A stretch of 40,610 nucleotides of DNA from Bacillota bacterium (GCA_021846165.1 JAJZCL010000004.1:1-40610), one strand, 5' to 3'; positions 6,589 through 17,127 are shown, counted from the first letter of the stretch. Notes: generated from the letters alone by a model not told the origin. Made by a program: numbers and translations.

Positions 6589-8818
6589 TGCTCGTCACGC
6601 CACTTCCCACAATGACGCTGTTGCCGCCAGGCTGGCTCGTCGCGCCAGAACCCTGCGCACCAGAGCCGCTGCTGCTTGACGGGGTACCGCCCGTACTGCC
6701 GTTCCCCGTCGTCCCCGTTCCGGGCGTCGATCCTGCGCCTGTCGCACCGCCTGAAGGCGGAGCGCCCGTTCCAGTTCCTGGCGTTCCCGAACCTCCCAAA
6801 CCGGTATTGGTTCCACCGCCAGCGGTACCCGTACCGGAATCGCCTGTACCTCCCGTGCCGGGATTGGTGCCGCCGTTCACGTTCACTTGCGCGTTGTTGC
6901 CCGTCACAGTCTGAGTGGATACCACGGCGCCGTTTTCATAAATAATCAATTGACCGGGGATCGTAGGCGTCGTTGTCAGGTTCACCTGATACGTCGCTTG
7001 TGGATTGTCTTGATTCGTATTGACTGCCGTTCTCGTTCCCAGCGCGTCGGTGGCCTGAATTTGCACGGCAACGGGAAGCGTGGCACCGGCAGGAAGGGTC
7101 ACGACAACACTGGCGTTGATCACACTCGTGCCAGTCGGTTGCCCACTGCTCACCGTCAAATTCACCTTTGAGTTGACGCCTGCCTGTTCTCCCGGCAGCG
7201 GGTTCTGCGCCACCACCTGATTGGCCGCCACCGTAAACGAAGGCGTCTTGGTCACCTTCCCCACCGCAAACCCGTCCGCCTGAAGGATTTTTTCTGCAGC
7301 GGCCAGGGATTGGTTCTCAACACCGGGCACCACCGCATACTGCGAACCGGAACTGATGTAAAGCGTCACCGTCGTCGTGCTGGGGCTAAACTGCGTATTC
7401 GCGACAGGGATGGTGGAAATCACCTGATTGACCGAAACGGCGCCGCTCTGTTGATTCACAAACTTGATATTGCCGCTTGGCACACCGAGATCCGCGAGCT
7501 GCGTCACAGCAATATTCTGGGAAATCCCTGTCAAAGACGGCATGCTCACCTGCGCCGAAGCAAACTTCACGTACACGCTGACGTTCTGATCCACGGGCAC
7601 CTTGCCAGGCGCCGGATCCTGGCTCTCAACCTCGCCGATTTTCACGCCCGAACTGGAGTTGGCGTCTTCCGTCATGTGGATGTTGGCCGCCTTGAAGCCG
7701 CGCGCGATCAAAAGCGCGCGCGCATTTGCGTAGGGCATGCCCACGACGCTCGGCAGTAGCAAGGTCTGCGGTTTCAACCAGTAAACATAGATGAAAAACG
7801 CCGTCACCGCCGCCACGCCAATCAGCGCGAGAGCGCCCACCACCCAAGCCACCACCGTTAACAACCGCTTCCATAAAGGGACGCGACTGGGCGCTTTTTT
7901 TACGCTTGCTTTTTCAGATTTAGGAAGTTGCTGAGCGTGCGTTACAGCCACACCCGTATCACTTCGCATTGATTTTTGCAGAAATCTAGGTAAGTCCGGA
8001 GATTGCAGCGTTTTTTCCAGGTCTTCCGCCATAGCGCGAATCGTCGGGTACCGATCACTTGGCTCTTTGCTCAGCGCCTTTAATACGACATCTTCCAAAC
8101 TTTGCGGTATTTTTGGAGAATAGCTGCGCGGCTCGACAATCGGTTCCTGAAGGTGCTTCAAAGCGACGCTGATCAACGACTCACCGGAAAACGGCAACCG
8201 CGCAGTCAGCATTTCATACAGGACGACGCCCAGCGAATACACGTCCGACTTTGCATCGGCTGCCCCTCCGCGCGCCTGTTCGGGGGAAAAATAATGCACC
8301 GACCCGATCACGGCAGAATGGTGATGGGTAATCGTATTGGTGGTCACAGCCCGCGCGATTCCAAAATCCGTAACCTTAATGTGGCCATTGGAACTGATGA
8401 GGATGTTGTGAGGTTTGACGTCCCTGTGAATGATTTTATGATCATGGGCGTGCGCGAGCGCGTCACAAATCTGCAGCGCGATCTCGACCGCCTCGTCGAT
8501 CGGCAATGGTGCCCGCTCATCAATGATCTGTTTTAAGGTGTTTCCATCCACGTACTCCATGACGATGTATTGAGTGTCCCCATCCTGCCCCACATCGTAA
8601 ATGTTGACGACGTTCGCATGCGACAGGCTCGCCGCCGCCTGCGCCTCGCGTTTGAAGCGGCGGACAAAATCCATATCGTGTACGAGTTCGGGGCGCAAGG
8701 TTTTGACCGCCACCGGGCGATGCAAAAGGGTGTCGAGTCCACGGTACACAATGGCCATGCCGCCCCCACCAATGCGTTCCAATATTTGGTAGCGCCCGCC
8801 CAACATTTTCCCAATCAT
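6575..8818 (-). CDS. prkC: PASTA-domain Ser/Thr protein kinase PrkC/PknB
   Basis: GGRYQILERIGGGGMAIVYRG, HRDVKPHNILI, DFGIARA, one TM segment, three PASTA repeats, then a Gly/Ser/Thr-rich C-terminal tail. Confidence 0.97.
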   Translation of the reverse strand: MIGKMLGGRYQILERIGGGGMAIVYRGLDTLLHRPVAVKTLRPELVHDMDFVRRFKREAQAAASLSHANVVNIYDVGQDGDTQYIVMEYVDGNTLKQIIDERAPLPIDEAVEIALQICDALAHAHDHKIIHRDVKPHNILISSNGHIKVTDFGIARAVTTNTITHHHSAVIGSVHYFSPEQARGGAADAKSDVYSLGVVLYEMLTARLPFSGESLISVALKHLQEPIVEPRSYSPKIPQSLEDVVLKALSKEPSDRYPTIRAMAEDLEKTLQSPDLPRFLQKSMRSDTGVAVTHAQQLPKSEKASVKKAPSRVPLWKRLLTVVAWVVGALALIGVAAVTAFFIYVYWLKPQTLLLPSVVGMPYANARALLIARGFKAANIHMTEDANSSSGVKIGEVESQDPAPGKVPVDQNVSVYVKFASAQVSMPSLTGISQNIAVTQLADLGVPSGNIKFVNQQSGAVSVNQVISTIPVANTQFSPSTTTVTLYISSGSQYAVVPGVENQSLAAAEKILQADGFAVGKVTKTPSFTVAANQVVAQNPLPGEQAGVNSKVNLTVSSGQPTGTSVINASVVVTLPAGATLPVAVQIQATDALGTRTAVNTNQDNPQATYQVNLTTTPTIPGQLIIYENGAVVSTQTVTGNNAQVNVNGGTNPGTGGTGDSGTGTAGGGTNTGLGGSGTPGTGTGAPPSGGATGAGSTPGTGTTGNGSTGGTPSSSSGSGAQGSGATSQPGGNSVIVGSGVTSNGGN

Positions 8819-9576
8819 TCGCCACTCCCCCGCTCACTACTGTCATTGACCAACACGACGATGGTGATATTGTCGTGCCCGCCCTCGTCCAGCGCCAATT
8901 GCAGCATGACGTTCACATGTTCCACCAGATCCCGACCATCTGCCAAAACGGCGGCGATGCTGGTTTCCGACACATGCGTATTAAAGCCGTCCGAACACAC
9001 AAGCAGAACGTCCTGAGGCCGCCAAGGCCATTCCCTGAATTCAATGTCCACGGTTGGCGAAGTACCGAGTGCCCTTGTCAACATATGGCGCTGAGGGTGC
9101 GTGGCAGCCTCCTCAGGCAGAATCTGGCCGCGTCGGATCAACTCATTGACGAGAGAGTGATCCTCCGTCAGTCGCGTCAATGCAGTTTGACCGTGCGCGA
9201 GAAGGTAGGCGCGGCTGTCGCCGACGTGCGCCACATAGAGAGTTTCCGCTGTCGCGAGTACAGCCACAATGGTGGTGCCCATGCCTGCATACAGGTCATT
9301 GCTGGCCGCTTCCTTATAGATTTTGCTGTTTGCAACTGATATTGCTTCCACCAATCGCGCTTTATATTGAATTTGTTGTAAATTATGTACCAATGTATCC
9401 CTTATCGTGGTGACCGCCAGCTCGCTTGCGACTTCGCCAGCCACATGCCCGCCCATGCCGTCCGCCACCAGAATCACACTGACGCCATCCGCTTCCTCAC
9501 GCACCAGGTACCTGTCCTGATTGACCTTGCGCACTCGGCCGACATGGGTCGCCGCTGCATACCTCAAGCCACTCAC
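8815..9576 (-). CDS. prpC: PP2C-family Stp1/PrpC protein phosphatase
   Basis: VRKVNQDRYLV, LVADGMGGHVAGEVAS, HVGDSRAYLL, LTEDHSLVNELIRRGQI, CSDGFNTHV, GGHDNITIVVL; 4-nt overlap with prkC. Confidence 0.96.
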   Translation of the reverse strand: MSGLRYAAATHVGRVRKVNQDRYLVREEADGVSVILVADGMGGHVAGEVASELAVTTIRDTLVHNLQQIQYKARLVEAISVANSKIYKEAASNDLYAGMGTTIVAVLATAETLYVAHVGDSRAYLLAHGQTALTRLTEDHSLVNELIRRGQILPEEAATHPQRHMLTRALGTSPTVDIEFREWPWRPQDVLLVCSDGFNTHVSETSIAAVLADGRDLVEHVNVMLQLALDEGGHDNITIVVLVNDSSERGSGE

Positions 9577-9585
9577 TCCCTATGT

Positions 9586-10632
9586 TCATCCCTTCGCATG
9601 CTCTGCCCGCAGCTGACCGCATGCCGCTGAAATGTCCCCACCCATTTCCCGGCGCACAGTGGCGTTGACTCCCAAGCGCAACAACTCGCGGACGAACGCC
9701 TGGATCTGCTCGTTTCGCGTGCGTTTCAGCCCGCGTTCCGGGACGTAGTTGACTGGAATCACGTTGACGTGGCAGGGCAACGCAGCGATGAGCCGAGCCA
9801 ATTGCCTTGCATCGTCGAGTTGATCGTTATGATCCTTGATCAGCGCATACTCAAAGGTAATCCTGCGTCCAGTTTGATTATAGTAATAATGACACGCTTC
9901 TAGCAATCCATTCATGTCGTATGCTTTGTTGATCGGCATCAGGCGCGACCTGACTTCATCACTCGCCGCGTGCAGAGAAACCGCCAGCGTGATCCCGCGC
10001 CGCTCGTCGGCCAGCCGATAGATGGCAGGAACGATCCCCACCGTCGACAGGGTGATGTGACGCTGCCCGATTTGCAACCCGTCTGGAGCGGTCACAATGT
10101 CAATCAACGCCGTGGCCGCCTCGTAATTGTCAAGCGGTTCGCCCGACCCCATCAGCACGACGCTCGCGACGCGCTCGCCCTTCTGGTCGAGCAAGCGTTG
10201 ACAGTGAATGACCTGTGCCACTATTTCACCCGCTTCCAGATTGCGCACAAGTCCTCCGAGCGTCGAGGCGCAAAACTTGCAACCCATTTTACAACCCACC
10301 TGGGTCGACACGCAGACGCTGTTGCCATAGTCGTGGGGCATGATCACCGTTTCGATGGTGGCGCCGTCCGATAACGCGAACAAAAACTTAGTCGTCCCGT
10401 CCAGTTCAGAAACCTGTCGCGTCACCTCTCGCAGCGAGGTAAGCGTGGTGTTGGCGCGCAAACGGTCACGCAACGCCTGCGGCAAATTCGTCATTTCGTC
10501 ATAATCGCTCACGCGTCGCTTGTACAGCCACGCGAACACCTGCTGCGCTCTGTACTTGGGTTCCCCCCAGTCGGCAAACAGATCGACCAGCTCCCGCAAC
10601 CTGTAACTGTATAACGAAGGTCGTTTCTTCAT
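9586..10632 (-). CDS. rlmN: 23S rRNA (adenine2503-C2)-methyltransferase RlmN
   Basis: Radical SAM motif GCKMGCKFCAS, VLMGSGEPLDNYEA, LAVSLHAASDEVRSRLMPINKAY. Confidence 0.97.
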   Translation of the reverse strand: MKKRPSLYSYRLRELVDLFADWGEPKYRAQQVFAWLYKRRVSDYDEMTNLPQALRDRLRANTTLTSLREVTRQVSELDGTTKFLFALSDGATIETVIMPHDYGNSVCVSTQVGCKMGCKFCASTLGGLVRNLEAGEIVAQVIHCQRLLDQKGERVASVVLMGSGEPLDNYEAATALIDIVTAPDGLQIGQRHITLSTVGIVPAIYRLADERRGITLAVSLHAASDEVRSRLMPINKAYDMNGLLEACHYYYNQTGRRITFEYALIKDHNDQLDDARQLARLIAALPCHVNVIPVNYVPERGLKRTRNEQIQAFVRELLRLGVNATVRREMGGDISAACGQLRAEHAKG

Positions 10633-12011
10633 TCGTCACGGTTCCTTTCTAACACCGCAATAAAAAAACCATCCCCGTGAAAGTCCTGTGGCAAGATGTA
10701 GGTCATCCCCGTCGCGCGGTTCCACTTTGCCCACGCGACGGCCACGCGGCTCAGTTCCTTTGCGGGTCGGAGTCGAAACTCTGGGTGCCGCTTCAAAAAT
10801 CCCTGAATTTGCCATTCGTTTTCCAACGGCGACAGCGTACAGGTCGTGTAGACAAGCGTTCCATTCCGCATCACCCGTTCTGCCAGCGAGTCGAGCAACT
10901 GCGCTTGCACTCCCGCTAATTTTTCCAGATCCTGCGGCTTCATTCGCCATTTGATGTCCGGTTTGCGCGCCATCGTGCCAATTCCCGAACAAGGAGCGTC
11001 AAGCAGCACCGCATCGTAGCGTCCGCCGACCTCGTGCGCATCGCCTACCACCACGCTCACGCCTGAAACTCCAAGTCGACGAATTTGTTCGCGAATAATC
11101 GCCGCGCGCGAGGCGTGCAGTTCCACCATCGTCACCGCGGCCCCGCCACGCGCCGCCTCCGCCGCGTGCAACCCTTTCCCGCCTGGCGCTGCGCACGCAT
11201 CAAGCAGGGTCTTGCCGCGCAGGTCGCCAAACAGCGGCGCCACCAGCATGGAACTCTCTCCCTGCAGGGAAATCCAGCCTGCTTTGTACGCCTCCAGATC
11301 GGTCGGTGGAACGCCTTGCGGCAAGCGCAAACCAGAGGGCGCAACGGGCGACGGCAGCGCCTGCACCCCTTCCTGCTCTAGACGCGCAAGCGCTGCCTCA
11401 CGCGACCCTTTGGCCGCATTCACGCGCACCGCGCGCTGCGGTTTCTGGTTGAGGGCGATCAACACCGCGCAGGCTGCGTCGCCAAATGTTCGCGTCAGGC
11501 GTTCCACCAGCCAGTCCGGGTAAGACAGCCGCAACCCCCAAAGCGAGGGATCGCAATTTGCTCCATCCTCCAGTCGCAAAATCGGAGCAAGGTAGTCACG
11601 CTCCCGCAAGGCGGCGCGAAGGACGCCGTTGACAAACGGCGCAGCGCTTTTGCCGACGGCCTTTGCCTGCTCGACCGCATCGTTCACGACAGCATACGCA
11701 GGCACGCGGTCAAGAAAGCGCAGTTGAAAAAGCGCCATGCGCAGCGTCAGCAGCACTTCCGGTTGCACTTTCGCAAGCGGCAGGCGCGAGCGCGTCTGCA
11801 ACCAATGATCCAGCAAACGCCGCCAGGTGAGTACGCCGAACACGATTTCCTGAGCGAGTCCCGCATCGACGGTCGACAGTTCCTTACGCGCTGCCTGCCA
11901 AGCAATGTGTGCATACGCGCCATCAAGCTCCACCTTGCGTAGCGCAAGGTAAGCAGCCTGGCGAGCGGGCGCCACCTTTGCGCACAATTGCGTCGCGTCA
12001 ACCTTCGTCAA
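10629..12011 (-). CDS. rsmB: 16S rRNA (cytosine967-C5)-methyltransferase RsmB
   Basis: NusB-like N-terminus, LLDACAAPGGKGLHAAE, DAVLLDAPCSGIGTMARKPDIKW, VYTTCTLSPLENE. Confidence 0.95.
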   Translation of the reverse strand: MTKVDATQLCAKVAPARQAAYLALRKVELDGAYAHIAWQAARKELSTVDAGLAQEIVFGVLTWRRLLDHWLQTRSRLPLAKVQPEVLLTLRMALFQLRFLDRVPAYAVVNDAVEQAKAVGKSAAPFVNGVLRAALRERDYLAPILRLEDGANCDPSLWGLRLSYPDWLVERLTRTFGDAACAVLIALNQKPQRAVRVNAAKGSREAALARLEQEGVQALPSPVAPSGLRLPQGVPPTDLEAYKAGWISLQGESSMLVAPLFGDLRGKTLLDACAAPGGKGLHAAEAARGGAAVTMVELHASRAAIIREQIRRLGVSGVSVVVGDAHEVGGRYDAVLLDAPCSGIGTMARKPDIKWRMKPQDLEKLAGVQAQLLDSLAERVMRNGTLVYTTCTLSPLENEWQIQGFLKRHPEFRLRPAKELSRVAVAWAKWNRATGMTYILPQDFHGDGFFIAVLERNRDE

Positions 12012-12979
12012 ACCCGTTCCCCCGCTTCCGTCCCGCTCACAAACGTGCGACCGACAAGGTCGCGTCTACCGCGGGCATACGCCAGCCCGTCCAGCGGGTT
12101 TTTTCCTGCCGCCTGCACGCGCATAAGCCACACGCCGCCGTCTTTGCACGCGACCAAAATGCCCCGTGTGCCGACCTCCAGCACGCGCCCCGGTGCAACT
12201 CCTCGTGCGGCGCTCACGACGGGTGTCGCTTGCCAGACCTTGAGCGTCTGGTCGCCAAGCCGAGTACTCGCGCCCGGCGCGGGGGCGAGCGCGCGCACCT
12301 TGTTGGCGACTTCGACGGCGGACGCACGAAAGTCGAGCCACTCGTCCGTGCGCTCGATACGCGGTGCATACGTCACCATTGCCGCGTCCTGCTCGATGGG
12401 GGTAAGCGTACCGGACAACACGCCTGGCAGCGTCGCGAGAAGCAGGTGTGCGCCCAGCGCCGCTAGACGGTCGCCCAGTTCGCCGTACGTTTCTTCCGGC
12501 TCAATCGCAAGTTGTGCCTGCGCCCAGACAGGTCCTGCGTCCATCGCCTTCACCATCGTCATGACGCTGACGCCCGTCACGGCCTCGCCGTCCATAAGCG
12601 CACGCTGAATTGGCGCGGCGCCTCGGTATTTGGGCAACAGCGAAGCGTGCAGGTTGAGCGCCGCCACGCGCGCCGTGCGCAACAGGCGCTCGGGAATCAG
12701 TTGGCCGTATGCGGCGGTAATCAGCACATCGGGTCGCCATGCAGTGATCGCCGCATAGGCCTCTTCACTGCGTATGCGCTCCGGCTGCACCACCTTGAGA
12801 CCCAGTTCCAGCGCCGCTTGTTTGACCGGGGTCGGCACCGATACCCGCTTGCGCCCGACGGGGCGATCGGGCTGGCTCACGACACCCGCTACCTCGTGTT
12901 CTGACTCTGCCAACGTGCGCAACAGAGGTACCGCAAACTCCGGCGTGCCCAAAAACACGATCCGCCCCGTTTCACTCAT
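12008..12979 (-). CDS. fmt: Methionyl-tRNA formyltransferase
   Basis: IVFLGTPEFAVPLLRTL, NLHASLLPKYRGAAPIQRALMDGE, TGVSVMTM. Confidence 0.97.
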   Translation of the reverse strand: MSETGRIVFLGTPEFAVPLLRTLAESEHEVAGVVSQPDRPVGRKRVSVPTPVKQAALELGLKVVQPERIRSEEAYAAITAWRPDVLITAAYGQLIPERLLRTARVAALNLHASLLPKYRGAAPIQRALMDGEAVTGVSVMTMVKAMDAGPVWAQAQLAIEPEETYGELGDRLAALGAHLLLATLPGVLSGTLTPIEQDAAMVTYAPRIERTDEWLDFRASAVEVANKVRALAPAPGASTRLGDQTLKVWQATPVVSAARGVAPGRVLEVGTRGILVACKDGGVWLMRVQAAGKNPLDGLAYARGRRDLVGRTFVSGTEAGERV

Positions 12980-13457
12980 CGCGCACGATCCACTCCTCTC
13001 GGTAATCCTTGATCAGTATGCCGTTGAGGTGATCCACCTCGTGCTGAAGCGCCCTGGCGAACAACCCCTCCGCGCTCAAGACGAGCGGTTGCCCATCTCG
13101 GTCAAGCCCGCGCAGCTCGATGCGCGGAGCGCGTTTGACGGGCACACGCTGCCCCGGTAGACTGAGACAACCCTCTTCGGCTTTTTCGCCTTCCCCACAC
13201 GCCGTGATCTCGGGATTGATCACCGCCACCACGCCTGCGCCCACATCCACCACAATGATCCGGCGCAACAGTCCGACCTGATTCGCGGCAAGGCCAACGC
13301 CGCTTGCCGCACGCATGGTTTCCAGCATGTCGTCGATCAGTCGGCGGACGTACTCGTCCACCTCTTTGACCTCCCTAGCACACGTGCGCAACACCGGATC
13401 GCCGTCAGTGCGAATTCTTCGCAGCAATCCAGATCCCCCTTTCCTAGTCTTGATCAA
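12972..13457 (-). CDS. def: Peptide deformylase
   Basis: GVGLAANQVGLLRRIIVVDV, EEGCLSLPG, LQHEVDHLNGILI (HExxH). Confidence 0.97.
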   Translation of the reverse strand: MIKTRKGGSGLLRRIRTDGDPVLRTCAREVKEVDEYVRRLIDDMLETMRAASGVGLAANQVGLLRRIIVVDVGAGVVAVINPEITACGEGEKAEEGCLSLPGQRVPVKRAPRIELRGLDRDGQPLVLSAEGLFARALQHEVDHLNGILIKDYREEWIVRDE

Positions 13458-15667
13458 TCCAATCCATGCGCATTGACGTCCACTGTAATGGACGTGTCCG
13501 CCTTGATCTGGCTGAGCCGCGCGCGGTAACTCGCCGCCAGCCCCTCCTGAACCGCCTTGAACGAACGGTACACCACGAGAATCTGATAACGGTAGCGCCC
13601 GCGCAGCCGCCCGATCGTGGCTGGCGACGGCGCCATCAGCCTGACCCCGGCCACCGTCCCTAAGTGCCGCTTCAGTTCCGCGTGCAGCGCCAGCGCCTCG
13701 TCCCTCGCCTCCGTGTCGTCAGGATTCGCAATCACAAACTGGGTAATCTCCGTAAACGGCGGATACCCCATCGACTTACGCAGCGCCAGTTCCTGCTCAT
13801 AAAACGCGCCGTAATCCTGTCTGGCCGCAAGACTCACCGCGTAGTGTTCGGGTGAAAACGTCTGCACGATCATGGCGCCGGGAATTTGGTGCCGTCCCGC
13901 TCGTCCCGCCACCTGCACCAGCAATTGGAACGTCCGTTCGGCGGCGCGAAAGTCGGGCAGGAACAAGGACGTGTCTGCCGCGATCACACCGACGAGCGAC
14001 ACTTTTTCAAAATCAAGCCCCTTCGCGATCATCTGCGTACCCAACAGCACGTCCGCCTCGTGGCGGCCAAACTCCTCCAGCAGTCGCTCATGGGCGCCCT
14101 TCTGCCGCGTCGTGTCAACATCCATGCGTATCACGCGCACGCCCGGAAACTCTAGCAAAAGGTCGTGTTCGACGCGCTGGGTACCCGTGCCGAACTGCCG
14201 TAAGGCCGCGCTCCCGCAACTTGGGCACAAAGACGGCAACGCCTCTGAGTGGTCACAAAAATGGCAGCGCAGGGTGGACGTTGCCGCCTTTTTGTGTACC
14301 GTCAGCGTGATGTCGCAGTGCGGGCACTTGACGACACTGCCACAGTCGCGACACTGAAGAAAGGTCGAGTACCCGCGCCGGTTCAGAAACAAGATCGCCT
14401 GTTCGCCCCGCGCCAAAACGCCCGTCAGCGCTGCTTTTAGTGGCCGGCTGAACAACGAGTGACAACCGCTCCTGAACTCGTCGCGCATGTTGACAATCTG
14501 CACGCCCGCGAGCGGCCGGTCTGCCACCCGACGCGACAAGCGCAACAGTTCATAGCGCCCCACCTGGGCGCGGTACATGCTCTCTAGCGACGGCGTAGCG
14601 CTGCCGAGTACCAGCACCGCGCCGCGTCGGTCTGCCCGCCAGGCGGCCACCTCGCGAGCAAGATAAGGCGGTTCTTTGTCCTGCTTGTAAGAAGATTCGT
14701 GTTCCTCATCGAGGATCGCGATGCCAAGGCGCGGGAGCGGCGCAAAGACAGCGGAGCGGGCGCCGATGACGACATCCGCTTCGCCATGCAAAATGCGCTG
14801 CCACTCGACGAACTTTTCCCTTTCGCCAAGGCGGCTGTGCAGCACCGCCACCCGCTCGCCAAAGCGACGGCGGAAGCGGTCGGTCATCTGCGCGGTAAGG
14901 GAAATCTCCGGCACCAGCATGAGCGCTTGCCTGCCCATGGCGATCACCTCGTGTATGGCGCGGATGTACACTTCCGTTTTGCCGCTCCCAGTCACGCCGT
15001 GAATGACGATCGAGCGCGTCCTTCGCTCACGCAACGCCGCCAGCACCAGCGCCAGTGCCGCCTGTTGCTCACCCGTCAGTTCAAGTCCCGCCGCTTGTAC
15101 TCGCGCGTCGTCTGCCACCTCTACCTTCGCACCCGGCTGTCGCCTGCGCCGCGTCGTCACGCGATCCCGCACCGCTAACAGGCCGCTTGCCACCGCTTTA
15201 TGCAACTGACTGTCCGTCAGTCCAAAGCGCTCCTGTAGTACTTTCTTGGCGACCGTTTTACGCCGTGTAAACAGAAGCGCCACCTCAGGCGGCAACCCTT
15301 CGCCAGAACCGATGAGTTCGTACTCACGCCGCACCTTGGCACGCGTCACTGGCGGCAGCACCGTCTGAATAGAGGCGCCCCAAGAAGCGAGATAGCGTTC
15401 ACGCAAAAACATGACGAGACCTAACATCTCTTCTGACAACGACGCCGTTTCTACACTGTCGAGCGCACGCTCCACCAACTTGAGTTCGAACCGCTCCGGC
15501 TCAGCCGCGACTTCTTTTAAGCGGATCACGTAACCGATTGCCTTTCTGGTGTGAAACGGCACTTCTACCGCCTGTCCCTCAACGAGCGCGAGCGAATCCG
15601 GCACCGCATAGTCAAACAGGCGATCAATGTGTTTGGCTTTGGCCAAAATCGCGACCTCAGCGATCAT
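13454..15667 (-). CDS. priA: Primosomal protein N' (PriA helicase)
   Basis: HGVTGSGKTEVYIRAI, LDEEHESSYKQ, LFLNRRGYSTFLQCRDCGSVVKCPHCDITLTVHK, LGTQMIAKGLDFEKVSLVGVI. Confidence 0.98.
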   Translation of the reverse strand: MIAEVAILAKAKHIDRLFDYAVPDSLALVEGQAVEVPFHTRKAIGYVIRLKEVAAEPERFELKLVERALDSVETASLSEEMLGLVMFLRERYLASWGASIQTVLPPVTRAKVRREYELIGSGEGLPPEVALLFTRRKTVAKKVLQERFGLTDSQLHKAVASGLLAVRDRVTTRRRRQPGAKVEVADDARVQAAGLELTGEQQAALALVLAALRERRTRSIVIHGVTGSGKTEVYIRAIHEVIAMGRQALMLVPEISLTAQMTDRFRRRFGERVAVLHSRLGEREKFVEWQRILHGEADVVIGARSAVFAPLPRLGIAILDEEHESSYKQDKEPPYLAREVAAWRADRRGAVLVLGSATPSLESMYRAQVGRYELLRLSRRVADRPLAGVQIVNMRDEFRSGCHSLFSRPLKAALTGVLARGEQAILFLNRRGYSTFLQCRDCGSVVKCPHCDITLTVHKKAATSTLRCHFCDHSEALPSLCPSCGSAALRQFGTGTQRVEHDLLLEFPGVRVIRMDVDTTRQKGAHERLLEEFGRHEADVLLGTQMIAKGLDFEKVSLVGVIAADTSLFLPDFRAAERTFQLLVQVAGRAGRHQIPGAMIVQTFSPEHYAVSLAARQDYGAFYEQELALRKSMGYPPFTEITQFVIANPDDTEARDEALALHAELKRHLGTVAGVRLMAPSPATIGRLRGRYRYQILVVYRSFKAVQEGLAASYRARLSQIKADTSITVDVNAHGLD

Positions 15668-16893
15668 GCGTCCGGATCCAGCGCATCTTTGCGCTCACGA
15701 CGCCGCAACAGACGCTCCGCAACCAGAGCGAGAATCTCGCTTGCGACGCCAAGCTTGGGTTGCCTTTGCACCGCTACCGTATCCCCGTCCGCAAAAAACA
15801 CCGTCACCCGATTCGTGCCCGCGCCAAATCCGGCACCAGGCTCCAACACGTTGTTCAGAACCAGCATGTCCGCCCCTTTTTCGCGCAGCTTCTTTTGCGC
15901 GTAGAACTCCGCGTCGTGCGTTTCCGCCGCAAACCCCACCACATACGCCCGCTGATTCGAAGACTGACAAAGTTCCGCCAGTATGTCCGGGTTTTTGATC
16001 AGTTCCAGCGTACGACCACCCTCGCCCTTCTTGAGCTTCCGTTCACTCACAAGCGCTGGGCGGTAGTCGGCGACAGCGGCGGCCATGATGACCGCATCCT
16101 GGTCGTTCGCAACTCCCAGCACCGCCGTGCGCATCTCACCCGCAGACTCCACACTGACCACCTCGACGCCAACCGGAGGCTTGATGCCAACCGGCCCCGA
16201 TACGAGTGTCACCGTCGCCCCCATTCGCCAGGCGGCTTGCGCCAGCGCGTACCCCATCGTGCCCGTCGAGTCGTTAGAAAGGTAACGCACCGGATCGATC
16301 CGCTCCCGCGTCGGACCGGCACTGACAAGCACCCGCATCCCGTGCAGCCGCTTTGGCGTCAGCACCATCTCCATGAACTCCACAATGTCTTCCGGCTCCA
16401 TGAGCCGCCCCTTACCCGTGTACCCGCAGGCAAGCGGCCCCTCACCCGGCTCCGCCACATGGTACCCCGCTTCGCGCAGGGTTTGCAGATTGCGCAAAAC
16501 AATCGGGTGCCCGTACATGTGTACGTTCATAGCTGGCGCGAACACCACCGGCGCGGTGGTCGCAAGCAACAGTGCGCTGAGCAGATCGTCCGCCATGCCG
16601 TGTGCAGCGCGGGCAATAAAATCAGCCGTGGCCGGCGCAATGACGACCAGATCGGCTGAATCGGCCAAATCGATATGGGTAATGCGCGACGGATCGCGCT
16701 CATCAAAAATGTCCGTATACACCGGTAGATGGGTCAGACTTTGCAGTGTGAGGGGGGTAATGAACCTGGTGGCGCCCTTTGTCATGACAGTGATTACCCT
16801 GGCTCCCCGCTTGGTCAACAGGCTGGCCAGCAGCGCCGCTTTATACGCCGCGATCCCCCCCGTGACGCCAAGCACGATCGTCTTGTCTTTCAC
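15664..16893 (-). CDS. coaBC: Bifunctional phosphopantothenoylcysteine decarboxylase / phosphopantothenate-cysteine ligase
   Basis: VLGVTGGIAAYKA, APAMNVHMY, VSAGPTRERIDPVRYLSNDSTGTMGYALA. Confidence 0.97.
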   Translation of the reverse strand: MKDKTIVLGVTGGIAAYKAALLASLLTKRGARVITVMTKGATRFITPLTLQSLTHLPVYTDIFDERDPSRITHIDLADSADLVVIAPATADFIARAAHGMADDLLSALLLATTAPVVFAPAMNVHMYGHPIVLRNLQTLREAGYHVAEPGEGPLACGYTGKGRLMEPEDIVEFMEMVLTPKRLHGMRVLVSAGPTRERIDPVRYLSNDSTGTMGYALAQAAWRMGATVTLVSGPVGIKPPVGVEVVSVESAGEMRTAVLGVANDQDAVIMAAAVADYRPALVSERKLKKGEGGRTLELIKNPDILAELCQSSNQRAYVVGFAAETHDAEFYAQKKLREKGADMLVLNNVLEPGAGFGAGTNRVTVFFADGDTVAVQRQPKLGVASEILALVAERLLRRRERKDALDPDA

Positions 16894-16917
16894 GCTTCAG
16901 GCTCCTTTGCCGCGCGA

Positions 16918-17127
16918 CTACTTAATTCCGTCGCGCGTTCGCACGTATCTGATCGAACCCTGCTCCAGTTCCTTCAAGGCAACGCTGACAAACTTGCCCG
17001 ACTTGGCCGTCGCGTGCGGTTCAGCGCCTTCGAGCAACCTGCGTGCGCGCTTAGACGACGCGATCACGAGCGTGTACTTACTGTCGACAAGACTGATCAT
17101 GTGATCAATCGATGGATACAAAATCAT
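16918..17127 (-). CDS. rpoZ: RNA polymerase omega subunit
   Basis: MILYPSIDHMISLVDSKYTLVIASSKRARRLLEG...KFVSVALKELEQGSIRY. Start 17127 after AGGAGG; the ORF-track start at 17262 is too long. Confidence 0.93.
   Translation of the reverse strand: MILYPSIDHMISLVDSKYTLVIASSKRARRLLEGAEPHATAKSGKFVSVALKELEQGSIRYVRTRDGIK

Noticed and set aside
6588-6914. Pro/Val-rich 108-aa + strand ORF
   Set aside because: Exact antisense of the PrkC Gly/Thr-rich tail; the apparent PVP repeat pattern comes from the sense repeats.
8102-8536. 144-aa + strand ORF within prkC
   Set aside because: Antisense to the kinase domain; no independent support.
15538-16659. 373-aa + strand ORF
   Set aside because: Antisense to priA start and coaBC; Arg/His/Pro-rich composition typical of shadow ORFs.
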